This document shows, piece by piece, positions 1 to 8,000 of a stretch of 64,000 nt of DNA. The translations under genes were made by a program, and so were the position numbers. Within the stretch, counting starts at the first letter, position 1. Each line of letters starts with the position of its first letter. The notes beneath the pieces are model-generated. The model was not told the origin of the DNA. It saw only the letters and a list, made by a program, of their open reading frames with translations, and searched no databases. The DNA is from an uncultured Prevotellaceae bacterium (GTDB taxonomy: Bacteria; Bacteroidota; Bacteroidia; Bacteroidales; Muribaculaceae): positions 127,585-191,584 of the forward strand of contig ONKD01000005.1 in NCBI GenBank assembly GCA_900318345.1, in the 5' to 3' direction.

Positions 1-74
1 GTGGCGGCGGCAAGATCGTCTACACGACCATCGACGGCCTGTTGTATGAAATGCAAATCAAGATTCACCAATAA
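1..74 (+). CDS. 3' end of an upstream gene (partial)
   Basis: An open frame enters from the left edge and ends at the TAA at 72-74. It encodes about 23 C-terminal residues (GGGKIVYTTIDG...QIKIHQ). Too little is present to name a family. The frame is 15 bases ahead of the next gene's ATG on the same strand, so the two may be co-transcribed. Confidence 0.5.
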   Translation, partial: GGGKIVYTTIDGLLYEMQIKIHQ

Positions 75-89
75 TACCGCTATACTGCT

Positions 90-2507
90 ATGAAAAAGAT
101 GTTTATACAATCAGTGATGATGGCAGCATTGATGGCGGTGTTTGCCGTGAGTGTGGCCAGCGCCCAGCCCCATGTGTACATCAACCCGGGGCACGGCGGC
201 TATGACAGTGACGACCGCAACATGGTCATCTATCCCTTCTCCCAGGGCGACAGCGCGGGCTCATGGGAGTCCAAGTCTAACCTGCGCAAGGGCCTTGCCC
301 TGCGAGAAATCTTGCAGAACAAAGGTTACAAGACCAGCATCTCGCGCGTGACCAACACGACAGCCGACGACCTGGCGCTGTCGACCATCGTCGCCCTGTG
401 CAACCAGAGCGGTGCCGATGTGTTCTACTCGGTTCACAGTAACGCCACGGGCACCAGCGCGCGCAGCAATTTCCCCATGGTGTTCTACCGCGGCTACACG
501 GGCTCGCCACAGATTGCCAATGCCGACGTGCTAGCCGCCGACCTTGAGCCCTACCTGTATGCCAGCCAGAACACGGTGTGGACCAACAATTACCAGATCT
601 GGGGCGACTGGTCGTTCCGTCCCGAGTGGGGCACTCAGGGCTATGGTGTGTTGCGTGGCAACCGCGCCGTGGCCAACCTGAGCGAGGGCTCCTTCCACGA
701 CTACATCCCCGAGGCCTACCGCCTGCTCAGCTTTTACTACTGCTGGATGGAGGGCTGGAACATCTCGCTTGGAGCCGACAAATACTTTGGCCGCCTGGAT
801 AACTATGACCTGGGCGTGGTGACGGGTAACATCCGCGATGACCGCATCAAGCGCCTCCAGGAGTGTGCCCAGGACTTCCTCATCTATGGCGAGGATATCC
901 TCATGCCCATCCATGATGCCACAGTGCGCCTGCTGGATGAGCAGGGCAACGAGGTGCAGCGGTGCAAGACCGATACTCTGCGCAACGGCATCTACCTCTT
1001 CAAGTATGTGGCGCCGGGCATCTACACCGTTGAGGTGAGCGAGCCCAGCCATTTCACCCAGACCCAAACAGTCACGGTCAACGCCAACGAGCCCACCTAC
1101 CAGAACTTCTACCTCAAGCGCGTGCGTGACACGCCCCCTGTGGTGGTGGACTATTCGCCCGTGTGGAACGAGGGTGACCCTGCCGTGAAATGCAGCGAGC
1201 GGATTGTGCTCAGCTTCAATTGGGACATGGATAGTGTGACCACCTGTGACGCTTTCACCCTTGAACCGGCAGTCGAGGGCACCTTCCGCTGGGAGGATTC
1301 CTATTACCGCCTCATCTTCACGCCCACCGATGCGTTTGACGTGAACACCCTGTACACGCTCACGCTCAAGCGCAGCGCCGAGCATGGCGGTGGCACGCCC
1401 ATGGAGCAAGACTTCACGATGCAGTTCTACACCCAGCCTCGCAACCACTTGAGCGAGCTGGCTGTGTTCCCCTATGAGGGCGCGCAGGTGCACTACACCA
1501 AGCCCACCGTCGAACTGCGTGTGGACTCGCTGCTCGATACTTATAACCTGTTCCAAAAACTGCGTGTATTGGACAGCGAGGGAAACGAGCTGGCATGGAA
1601 CAAACGCAGCATCAAGTATAACAAGAGGGGAGACAACTATGGCTTCATCCGTGTACCGCTCACCAAGGATATCGAGCCCGGTAAGGATTATCAGCTGATT
1701 CTCGACGCTGATATCGCCGACACCGCTGGCATCCACCTGCCCGCTGCCCGCGTCATCAATTTCACTGGCGTTAACGCTGGAGCCGCCAAGCCCGATATGA
1801 CGATGCATGAGGACTTTGATCACGAGAACTACTACTTGGGTCTTTTCTTAAGCCAAGTTAGAGCTGAGAGCCATTTTTCATCAGGTCTGATAGGCAACGC
1901 TATCGTCATCGATTACCAATTCTCAAGTATGGATGGCGAAACTGGGCTATGTTATAATCCTGATTGGGGCTTGGAGGATGATGATTGGGAAAGACCGTTT
2001 GTCCTTGGGGACAAGCTCGGCATGCATGTGTGGGGTGATATGTCTTATAATGACTTGATGGTAGTATTCATTAATTATAAACCCTATTCTCCGTCTGTTG
2101 CCATTCCTGTGTGCAAGATTGATTTCCATGGTTGGAGGTATGTAGAAATAGACTTGAGAAACTTGGAGCCGGGTGTGGATTATTACTTGAAAGAGATTAC
2201 GTTAAAGCCTGGCAGTGAGCTGATGGGCATGACCGGAACGCTCAAACTGGATAATATCATCAGGGGCAAGTCTAGCAGCATCAATGAGGTTCCCATTGCT
2301 GGCTTGAAGGTGAAATGCGACGGTGACTACATCGTTGCTAGTGCTGACACCTACATCCAGGGCGTTGAACTGCTCGATCTCAATGGTCGCATGATCAAGG
2401 CCAATGGTGGAAACTGTATCAACGTCTCGAGTGTTGAACCGGGAATTTATCTCGTGCGCGTCTATATCAACGGCCAAACCACCTCACAGAAGGTCGTTAT
2501 CAAATAA
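90..2507 (+). CDS. Secreted N-acetylmuramoyl-L-alanine amidase-like protein with T9SS sorting tail
   Basis: An 805-residue exported protein. An N-terminal signal peptide ends near ASAQ. An amidase_3-like zinc hydrolase domain follows (about residues 27-235), with the metal-site pattern PGHGG, a later Glu in SWESK and the HSN motif. That family cleaves the amide between MurNAc and the peptide stem. Next come a carboxypeptidase-regulatory-like beta domain (about 275-345), one or two Big_5/Ig-like domains (about 350-570) and a carbohydrate-binding-like region. The C-terminal ~70 residues end in a type A secretion-system sorting domain (LLDLNGR..., PGIYLVRV, final KVVIK). Surface delivery by T9SS is inferred. 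Neighbouring peptidoglycan-recycling genes fit a cell-wall substrate. The stretch 1830-2230 is noticeably AT-richer than the rest of the gene. Confidence 0.85.
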   Translation: MKKMFIQSVMMAALMAVFAVSVASAQPHVYINPGHGGYDSDDRNMVIYPFSQGDSAGSWESKSNLRKGLALREILQNKGYKTSISRVTNTTADDLALSTIVALCNQSGADVFYSVHSNATGTSARSNFPMVFYRGYTGSPQIANADVLAADLEPYLYASQNTVWTNNYQIWGDWSFRPEWGTQGYGVLRGNRAVANLSEGSFHDYIPEAYRLLSFYYCWMEGWNISLGADKYFGRLDNYDLGVVTGNIRDDRIKRLQECAQDFLIYGEDILMPIHDATVRLLDEQGNEVQRCKTDTLRNGIYLFKYVAPGIYTVEVSEPSHFTQTQTVTVNANEPTYQNFYLKRVRDTPPVVVDYSPVWNEGDPAVKCSERIVLSFNWDMDSVTTCDAFTLEPAVEGTFRWEDSYYRLIFTPTDAFDVNTLYTLTLKRSAEHGGGTPMEQDFTMQFYTQPRNHLSELAVFPYEGAQVHYTKPTVELRVDSLLDTYNLFQKLRVLDSEGNELAWNKRSIKYNKRGDNYGFIRVPLTKDIEPGKDYQLILDADIADTAGIHLPAARVINFTGVNAGAAKPDMTMHEDFDHENYYLGLFLSQVRAESHFSSGLIGNAIVIDYQFSSMDGETGLCYNPDWGLEDDDWERPFVLGDKLGMHVWGDMSYNDLMVVFINYKPYSPSVAIPVCKIDFHGWRYVEIDLRNLEPGVDYYLKEITLKPGSELMGMTGTLKLDNIIRGKSSSINEVPIAGLKVKCDGDYIVASADTYIQGVELLDLNGRMIKANGGNCINVSSVEPGIYLVRVYINGQTTSQKVVIK

Positions 2508-2571
2508 TCGCAACAGCATTCAGAACAGCTGGATCATCTAGATGGTCTAGACGAATCAGAGATGACTCTAA

Positions 2572-2606
2572 AAGCCTAAAACTGACATTTTGTCAGTTTT
2601 AGGCTT
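2572..2606 (+). terminator. Strong hairpin after the amidase gene
   Basis: Perfect 16-bp inverted repeat (2572-2587 and 2591-2606) with a 3-base loop, followed by an AT-rich tract. Its position 65 bases after the stop codon fits an intrinsic terminator. Confidence 0.8.
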
Positions 2607-2635
2607 AATTTTGTTTAAAAATCTGACACGCTGTC

Positions 2636-2664
2636 TTTGATTTTTAACAGTAGTTATACTTTCG
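2636..2664 (+). promoter_or_regulatory. Possible promoter of the hsp20 gene
   Basis: A TTTG at 2636-2639 stands 17 bases ahead of TACTTTCG (2657-2664), a near match to the Bacteroidota -7 element TAnnTTTG. Spacing is slightly short. A leader of about 110 bases would follow, with short GC-rich hairpin potential around 2660-2735. Confidence 0.35.
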
Positions 2665-2786
2665 GGTTTTGGCACCCGGTTTGCTAGATAGGGTAGTGAA
2701 CGCAGGGCGCAAGCCCCGCGGGAGAAAACAAGAAACAATTAAAGACTCATAAATAACAAATAAAAAACAATTAGGAGGTAATGACT

Positions 2787-3239
2787 ATGTATTTTCCTGT
2801 AATTCGTAACAATCGCAACAACTGGTTAGACACCGCATTCAACGACCTGTTTGATATGGATTGGACTCCGCGCCACGTGACCACGGCTCCCGCGGTTAAC
2901 GTCAAGGAAAGTGACAAGGCCTTCACCATGGAGGTTGCCGCTCCCGGCCTCAAGAAGGAGTTCTGCAAGGTGAACATCAACAACGAGGGCAACCTGGTCG
3001 TTAAGATCGAGAACAAGTCCGAGCACGAGGACAAATCGTGCAAGGAGGAGGGCGAACAGTTCCACTATGTGCGCCGCGAGTTTGCCTACACCAACTATGA
3101 GCAGACCTACATCCTGCCCGACGAGGTGGACAAGGAGCACATCAGCGCCAAGGTCGAGGACGGCATCCTGTCCATCGAGCTGCCCAAGCTCGCTCCCGTG
3201 CCCGAGAAGAAGTTGGACCGTGCCATCGACATTGCTTAA
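2787..3239 (+). CDS. Small heat-shock protein, Hsp20/alpha-crystallin family
   Basis: A 150-residue holdase chaperone of the Hsp20 family that keeps unfolding proteins soluble in the cytoplasm until ATP-dependent chaperones take over. The alpha-crystallin domain spans about residues 35-140: PAVNVKES, VAAPGLKKE, then the typical VEDGILSIELPK strand. Two ATGs are in frame, at 2781 and 2787. The AGGAGG at 2773-2778 is only 2 bases from the first but 8 from the second, so 2787 is preferred. The gene stands alone between two terminators. Length is normal for bacterial Hsp20. Confidence 0.93.
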   Translation: MYFPVIRNNRNNWLDTAFNDLFDMDWTPRHVTTAPAVNVKESDKAFTMEVAAPGLKKEFCKVNINNEGNLVVKIENKSEHEDKSCKEEGEQFHYVRREFAYTNYEQTYILPDEVDKEHISAKVEDGILSIELPKLAPVPEKKLDRAIDIA

Positions 3240-3290
3240 CAAAGCGCAACCCGGTAAGCGGTACTAAAAGTAAATACATGAATCGACTAG

Positions 3291-3322
3291 CACCTGTCGC
3301 TCATCGCGGCGGGTGTTTTTTT
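3291..3322 (+). terminator. Intrinsic terminator after hsp20
   Basis: 10-bp stem with two G-U pairs (3291-3300 with 3306-3315), 5-base loop, followed by seven T. Confidence 0.85.
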
Positions 3323-3424
3323 CGTAACTAAGCAACTATTACTAACAAATGTTTTTATACGTTAATATTTGCTTATTTTTTGGAATTATATCGAGAATTG
3401 TGCTCTCTTGATTGGGATTTTGCA

Positions 3425-3432
3425 TAACTTTG
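3425..3432 (+). promoter_or_regulatory. -7 element TAACTTTG ahead of the kinase-like gene
   Basis: Exact TAnnTTTG match 69 bases before the ATG at 3501. I see no convincing TTTG at the ideal upstream spacing. Confidence 0.5.
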
Positions 3433-3500
3433 TAACTTTCAATCTGGCTGAAGCCCGATATTAAAAGATTATTAACACAAAAATACACCTATTAACTGCG

Positions 3501-4367
3501 ATGGGAGCTGTAAAAGGTCAAAATATCACACTCATTGCTGAGAGCAGCACGACGCGCACCGAGTGGTCATTGATCGATGGCGGCGAGGTGCTGGCGCACG
3601 CTTTCACGTCGGGTCTGAACCCGTTTTTCATGAGCCGCCGTGAGATCAGCCATAGCATCAGGCTGGAGCTGCCGCCCGAGTTCTTCAAGCGTCGTTGGAG
3701 TCATGTGTATTTCTACGGTGCCGGCTGTTCGGGACCCGAGAAAAACAAGATTATCGAGGGATCGCTGGTTGCTCAGTTCAAGACGCCGGTGACGGTGATG
3801 AGTGACTTGCTGGGTGCCGCTCGCGGCCTGCTGGTGCGTGAGCCGGGCTTGGCCTGCATCCTGGGCACGGGCAGCAACTCGTGTTTCTATGACGGGAATG
3901 ATATCGTCAAGAACGTGCCGGCGCTGGGCTTCATCCTGGGTGATGAGGGCAGTGGTGCCGCTCTGGGCCGTGTGTTCTTGGGCGACGCGCTCAAGGGTCT
4001 TGCCCCCAAGGAATTGACCGAGGCATTCTTTGACAAATACAAGGTCACGCGTGCCGAGGTGCTCGATGCTGTGCTCAATAACCCCGCCGCGACCCGCAAC
4101 CTGCGCGCCTACTCGTTCTTCTTGAGCGAGCATCTTGACAGCCCCTATGTCCACGACATGATTGCCAGGGAGTTCAGGCGCTTCTTTGATCGCAATGTGA
4201 GTCAGTATGACTATAAGAGTTATCCCGTGAGCTTTGTAGGACCCATCGCAACGACTTACAGCGAGATCCTACTTGAGGTGGCCAACGACTTCGGTGCAAC
4301 CATCCGCAAGATTTTGCTCAGCTCCATGCCAGGTCTCGTCGCCTATCACAGCGACCAGCCAGAATAA
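3501..4367 (+). CDS. BadF/BcrA-type ATPase, N-acetylhexosamine kinase-like
   Basis: A 288-residue cytoplasmic protein of the BadF/BadG/BcrA/BcrD ATPase family, which includes GlcNAc and MurNAc kinases. It is clearly paralogous to the MurK-like protein at 18953-19804. Both share YYGAG/FYGAG, the block ACILGTGSNS, LGDEGSGA and a similar C-terminal PGLVAYHS/EGLIKYHS. The family's first phosphate-binding loop (usually D-x-G-x-T-K) reads AESSTTRTEW here, against ADCGSTKINW in the paralogue. The invariant Asp and Gly are thus changed, and activity may be altered or lost. The downstream barrel gene is 46 bases away. Substrate cannot be read from sequence; an amino sugar is likely from context. Confidence 0.8.
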   Translation: MGAVKGQNITLIAESSTTRTEWSLIDGGEVLAHAFTSGLNPFFMSRREISHSIRLELPPEFFKRRWSHVYFYGAGCSGPEKNKIIEGSLVAQFKTPVTVMSDLLGAARGLLVREPGLACILGTGSNSCFYDGNDIVKNVPALGFILGDEGSGAALGRVFLGDALKGLAPKELTEAFFDKYKVTRAEVLDAVLNNPAATRNLRAYSFFLSEHLDSPYVHDMIAREFRRFFDRNVSQYDYKSYPVSFVGPIATTYSEILLEVANDFGATIRKILLSSMPGLVAYHSDQPE

Positions 4368-4413
4368 TGATTGTCATCACAACCAACAAGTATAATTTTT
4401 AACTGGTAGAACA

Positions 4414-4890
4414 ATGAAAAAGTACATTCTTTTGGCCCTTGTGGCTTTAGCGACGGCGTTTGGCGCTAGCGCCGAGGCTGGTGACGTCTCGATAGGTGGT
4501 CAGTTTGCTTATGCCAGCAAGAATTCCATGGCTGGACTTGGCGCCCAGGTGCAATATGAGCCCATTACTAACTGGCGCATTGCCCCCGAGTTTATCTATT
4601 ATTTCGAGAATGATGAGATGAGCGCCTTTAACGTGAACGTCAACATCCACTACATCATCCCCACCAGCGCAACGTTTGCCATCTATCCCATGGCTGGCTT
4701 TACTTATGCCAACTTCCGTTTTGACAATCTTGTCGGACATGAGAACTATGACCGTTGCGGAGCCAACATCGGCATGGGTGCCCAGTACCAGATCAAGGAA
4801 CATCTTCATTTCTTCACCGAGGAGCGTTTCCAAATCCTCAAGGACTGGAACCAGTCGGTGACCTGCCTTGGCCTGAAGTATACCTTCTAA
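4414..4890 (+). CDS. Small outer-membrane beta-barrel protein
   Basis: A 158-residue protein with a clean signal peptide (cleavage near AFGASAEA) followed by alternating amphipathic beta-strands and a terminal aromatic residue (LKYTF), as expected of an eight-strand OmpA/OmpX-like barrel. It probably resides in the outer membrane. No ligand can be inferred. It lies 46 bases downstream of the kinase-like gene with no terminator between, so co-transcription is plausible. Confidence 0.8.
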   Translation: MKKYILLALVALATAFGASAEAGDVSIGGQFAYASKNSMAGLGAQVQYEPITNWRIAPEFIYYFENDEMSAFNVNVNIHYIIPTSATFAIYPMAGFTYANFRFDNLVGHENYDRCGANIGMGAQYQIKEHLHFFTEERFQILKDWNQSVTCLGLKYTF

Positions 4891-4938
4891 CGGCAAATTA
4901 AGGAATAGGCACACCTGGCGTGTGTTGAATTATAGTTG

Positions 4939-4977
4939 ACCTCAAGGGCCGAATGAAAACCCTTGGGGTTGATTTTT
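4939..4977 (+). terminator. Intrinsic terminator after the barrel gene
   Basis: 10-bp stem (4939-4948 with 4960-4969, one G-U pair) followed by TGATTTTTG. Confidence 0.75.
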
Positions 4978-5073
4978 GTTGGAGTCTCTGGGGATATTGT
5001 GGATAAAAGTGTCTAATTATTTGACAGATTTATAAAAAGTATCGGCAGTTATTCAATTTCCTGCCTGTTTTGT

Positions 5074-5105
5074 TTTGTGTAGATAGTCGTTTTATGATAC
5101 TTTTG
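5074..5105 (+). promoter_or_regulatory. Promoter of the large secreted protein gene
   Basis: TTTG at 5074-5077, 20 bases, then TACTTTTG at 5098-5105: a full match to the Bacteroidota consensus, 49 bases ahead of the ATG. Confidence 0.75.
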
Positions 5106-5153
5106 CTTAAACCAAAAAGGAGGGCCATTGTCTAATCAAAAAACAGATTAAAG

Positions 5154-7799
5154 ATGAAAAACCGGATATTTCAGTTGATGATCATGGTGATGATCATTGT
5201 GGTGGGCGCTCGGGCCCAAGATGTCCAGGCCATAGCCGAGCGTCTTGACCTTCAACGCTATGAGTTCCCGCAGGAGAAGATTCACGTGATGACCGATCGT
5301 GGCAGTTACATGAGTGGCGACACCATCAGGTTGCGAGCCTGGGTAGTGGATGCCGCGACCCATCAGCCTGTGTCGGCCAGCAAGTTTGTGTGCATTGAAC
5401 TACTCTCGCCAACTGACTCGGTGTGCATGAGCGTGAAAATCCATCAGGACGAGAACGGTGTCTTTCAGGGCTATATGCCCATACCCGATGATTTGCCCGA
5501 GGGCCGTTACCAGCTCACGGCCTATACACTGTATATGCAAAGTCTCGGGTATGACTACTTCTATCGACAGCCAGTCGAGATTGCGGGCTTGATGTCGTTG
5601 GAACGGCGCATCGCCGCTCAATGTGTGCGGTTTGACGATGAGGTGGAAGTGAGATTGCGCTACACGGATTTATCTGGGGAACCCTGTGAGTTCAGTGACC
5701 TCTATTATCTGAACCAGTATGGATATATGAAATCTCGTGGTGACGGCAACGGTGAGGCCAGCTTCACGCTCAAGGGAAAGGAAGCCGAGGAGCCCGTTGT
5801 GCTCGTTGAGATTGACGGTTACGCCAAGTATATCCCGCTGCCTCCAAGCCACGAGGTGCTGGTTGACTTTTATCCTGAGGGCGGTTATCTGGTGCCCGGA
5901 GTGGAGAATGTGGTGGCGTTCAAGATGCACGATTCTGGTAACCTGATGGTCAAAGCGTCGGGCCAACTGGTTGATGAGCAAGGTGTGGTTGTCTCACCCC
6001 TTCAAGTGGAGCATGATGGCATGGGCGTGGTGAGGTTTACGCCGCGTGTTGATGGTCACTATACAGCCCGGTGGCGTAATAACTTTGATGAAATCACAAC
6101 CTTTGATTTTCCACAGGTTCGCCCTGATGCCACAGTGGTCCAGGTGCGGCATGAGCCTGACGGACAGCTGTCGCTGCAGGCAATCGGTGCCCATGTTGTA
6201 GGGTCAGTGCTGGTGGTGCAGCAGCGTGGTTGCCTGATTGCGGCGTCACAGGATGCCATCACCATGAGCGGTCAAGACTGCTCACCTGGCGTGGTACAGG
6301 CATTGCTGCTAGATGAAAACGGACGTTGCCTGAGCGAGCGTTTGTTTTTTGTCGGACAGGAAACATTGGCGGCCACCCGTGTCGCGACGCCTCGTCCCGA
6401 ATATGGCGACCGCGAGAATGTCCAAGTAAGTGTGGACTTGGGTCAGCTGGCTACAGGAGCCAGTGGTGGTGACTGTGCGGTCGCCGTTGTTGACGATCGT
6501 GCCGCCATCGTCACCGAGAGTGACATTTGGTCCAACCTATTGCTGCAGAGTGACCTGCGCGGGAGCATCCACGACCCGGGATATTACTTTGAACAAGGCG
6601 ACAGAGTGGATATCAGGGAGCGGGGCCGCCATCTCGACATGCTCATGCTCACCCAGGGATGGCGCCGCTATGACATCCCTCGTGTGCTCAAGGGGCTCAT
6701 TGCCGAGCCTCAATATCCCTTTGAGGTCTCGCAGGTAGTGGCAGGCCGTGTCCTGAGCGAGTTTAGCAAGAAGCCTCTTGCTAACGCTCAGGTGGGACTG
6801 ATTATTCCAAAAATAGAATATGCTAATGTGGCCACGACCGACTCGTTGGGTCGCTTCTCCATTCCTGTTCCCTTGATTCCTGATGGTGTTGATTGCGTGG
6901 TGATTGGAATGAATGAGAAGGGAAAGATGCAGCCTAATCTGGAACTGGCTGTTGAGCAATTCCCCGAGAGCTATTATCTGATTGATGCCGGCGCCTCAAA
7001 CGGGCTGACGGCCAATGTGCAGGAAGAACAGGCGTGGCGATTGATCAACGAGGATGACTGGCGGCACATCATGCTCGATGAACTGGTGGTGAAGGCGGCT
7101 CGTCGTCTGCGCAAACCCGTGGTTGAGACAAACAGGTTTTTAACTGCCGATGATATTGCAAGATTGGGTATCACGTCGGTCGAGGGAGTGCTTAATACCA
7201 TAGGGGTGTCTGATATGAGCAAGCTCAATATCATGATTGATGGTGAATCACTCAGGGATCTCTATTTCACTGACAAGGAAACTGTGTTGGAAGCGGCGTC
7301 GCTGAAACTGGCAGGAAATGATACAAAAAATGACAGGCTCAAACGCTTCAACTTCGGGCAATTGAACACGGGGACTGAATATGACATGACTGATGTCTCG
7401 ATTGCTTCTAGCTTTGTTAACATGCAAGATGTCGCTTATATCAGTTATTCGAAAAGCCGTGGAGGAATTAAAACAATCAATTTCAATAGGAAACCTAACT
7501 CGGGCAAAGTGTGGAAGGAGCCTAGCCCATATGTCAAGATTGCTCATCCCGTGGGCGCCCAACTGCCAGTGGAATTTTATTCACCCCGCTACGATCAAGG
7601 GGATTGTGGCATCGAGCCTGGGAGCGATTTGCGTCGACTGCTATACTGGAACCCCAGTGTAAGGGTCGGTGAGGATGGCAAGACCCACTTCGATTTCTAC
7701 AGTAGCGATGCCCGTAACACCACCTATACGATCCTGGTTGAGGGCATAACTGCCGGCGGTGAACTCATCCGCGGTACACACAGGGTTGATAAGAGATGA
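5154..7799 (+). CDS. Large secreted protein with MG2-like and carboxypeptidase-regulatory-like domains
   Basis: An 881-residue protein with an N-terminal signal peptide (to GARAQ). Residues about 30-140 resemble the MG2 domain of alpha-2-macroglobulin-like proteins (DRGSYMSGDTIRLRAWV, LPEGRYQLTAYT). A second beta-rich block follows around 200-330. At about 580-640 there is a carboxypeptidase-regulatory-like repeat (AGRVLSEFSKKPLANAQV). The segment near 690-760 resembles a TonB plug (ITSVEGVLNTIGV), and the last 80 residues form a beta domain. Large proteins of this build are common in Bacteroidales as envelope proteins of unknown role, sometimes annotated as TonB-plug proteins. No barrel follows, so it is not a receptor. 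The gene has its own promoter and no obvious operon partner. Confidence 0.7.
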   Translation: MKNRIFQLMIMVMIIVVGARAQDVQAIAERLDLQRYEFPQEKIHVMTDRGSYMSGDTIRLRAWVVDAATHQPVSASKFVCIELLSPTDSVCMSVKIHQDENGVFQGYMPIPDDLPEGRYQLTAYTLYMQSLGYDYFYRQPVEIAGLMSLERRIAAQCVRFDDEVEVRLRYTDLSGEPCEFSDLYYLNQYGYMKSRGDGNGEASFTLKGKEAEEPVVLVEIDGYAKYIPLPPSHEVLVDFYPEGGYLVPGVENVVAFKMHDSGNLMVKASGQLVDEQGVVVSPLQVEHDGMGVVRFTPRVDGHYTARWRNNFDEITTFDFPQVRPDATVVQVRHEPDGQLSLQAIGAHVVGSVLVVQQRGCLIAASQDAITMSGQDCSPGVVQALLLDENGRCLSERLFFVGQETLAATRVATPRPEYGDRENVQVSVDLGQLATGASGGDCAVAVVDDRAAIVTESDIWSNLLLQSDLRGSIHDPGYYFEQGDRVDIRERGRHLDMLMLTQGWRRYDIPRVLKGLIAEPQYPFEVSQVVAGRVLSEFSKKPLANAQVGLIIPKIEYANVATTDSLGRFSIPVPLIPDGVDCVVIGMNEKGKMQPNLELAVEQFPESYYLIDAGASNGLTANVQEEQAWRLINEDDWRHIMLDELVVKAARRLRKPVVETNRFLTADDIARLGITSVEGVLNTIGVSDMSKLNIMIDGESLRDLYFTDKETVLEAASLKLAGNDTKNDRLKRFNFGQLNTGTEYDMTDVSIASSFVNMQDVAYISYSKSRGGIKTINFNRKPNSGKVWKEPSPYVKIAHPVGAQLPVEFYSPRYDQGDCGIEPGSDLRRLLYWNPSVRVGEDGKTHFDFYSSDARNTTYTILVEGITAGGELIRGTHRVDKR

Positions 7800-7935
7800 T
7801 AGTTTAAAAGTTAGCATTGCCTTTCTTTGTCTTGATGTTGACTTCATAGTTAGCGATTTCTTTTCAGTGATTTTCTTAAAAAATGTAGTTAATTTATAAA
7901 TAATGTTGTAAAACTGGGGTTTAGTGGGGTCTTCT

Positions 7936-7966
7936 TTTGGTTTTTCATTTGGTTTGACTAATTTTG
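7936..7966 (+). promoter_or_regulatory. Promoter of the peptidoglycan-recycling operon
   Basis: TTTG (7936-7939), 19 bases, TAATTTTG (7959-7966): full consensus. The predicted start of transcription is near 7973, 28 bases before the first ATG. No other consensus promoter was seen in the gaps from here to 20.7 kb, so this one may drive the whole run. Confidence 0.8.
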
Positions 7967-8000
7967 TTGCATTAGAATTTGCCAAAAACCGAAAGAGAAT

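Noticed and set aside
531-1823. 430-codon open frame on the minus strand inside the amidase gene
   Set aside because: It is a shadow of the plus-strand gene in GC-rich DNA; the plus frame has signal peptide, amidase motifs and sorting tail, whereas this frame has no recognisable domain.
2665-2786. RNA thermometer in the hsp20 leader
   Set aside because: The leader has short hairpins, but I could not pair the AGGAGG with a convincing anti-Shine-Dalgarno stretch.
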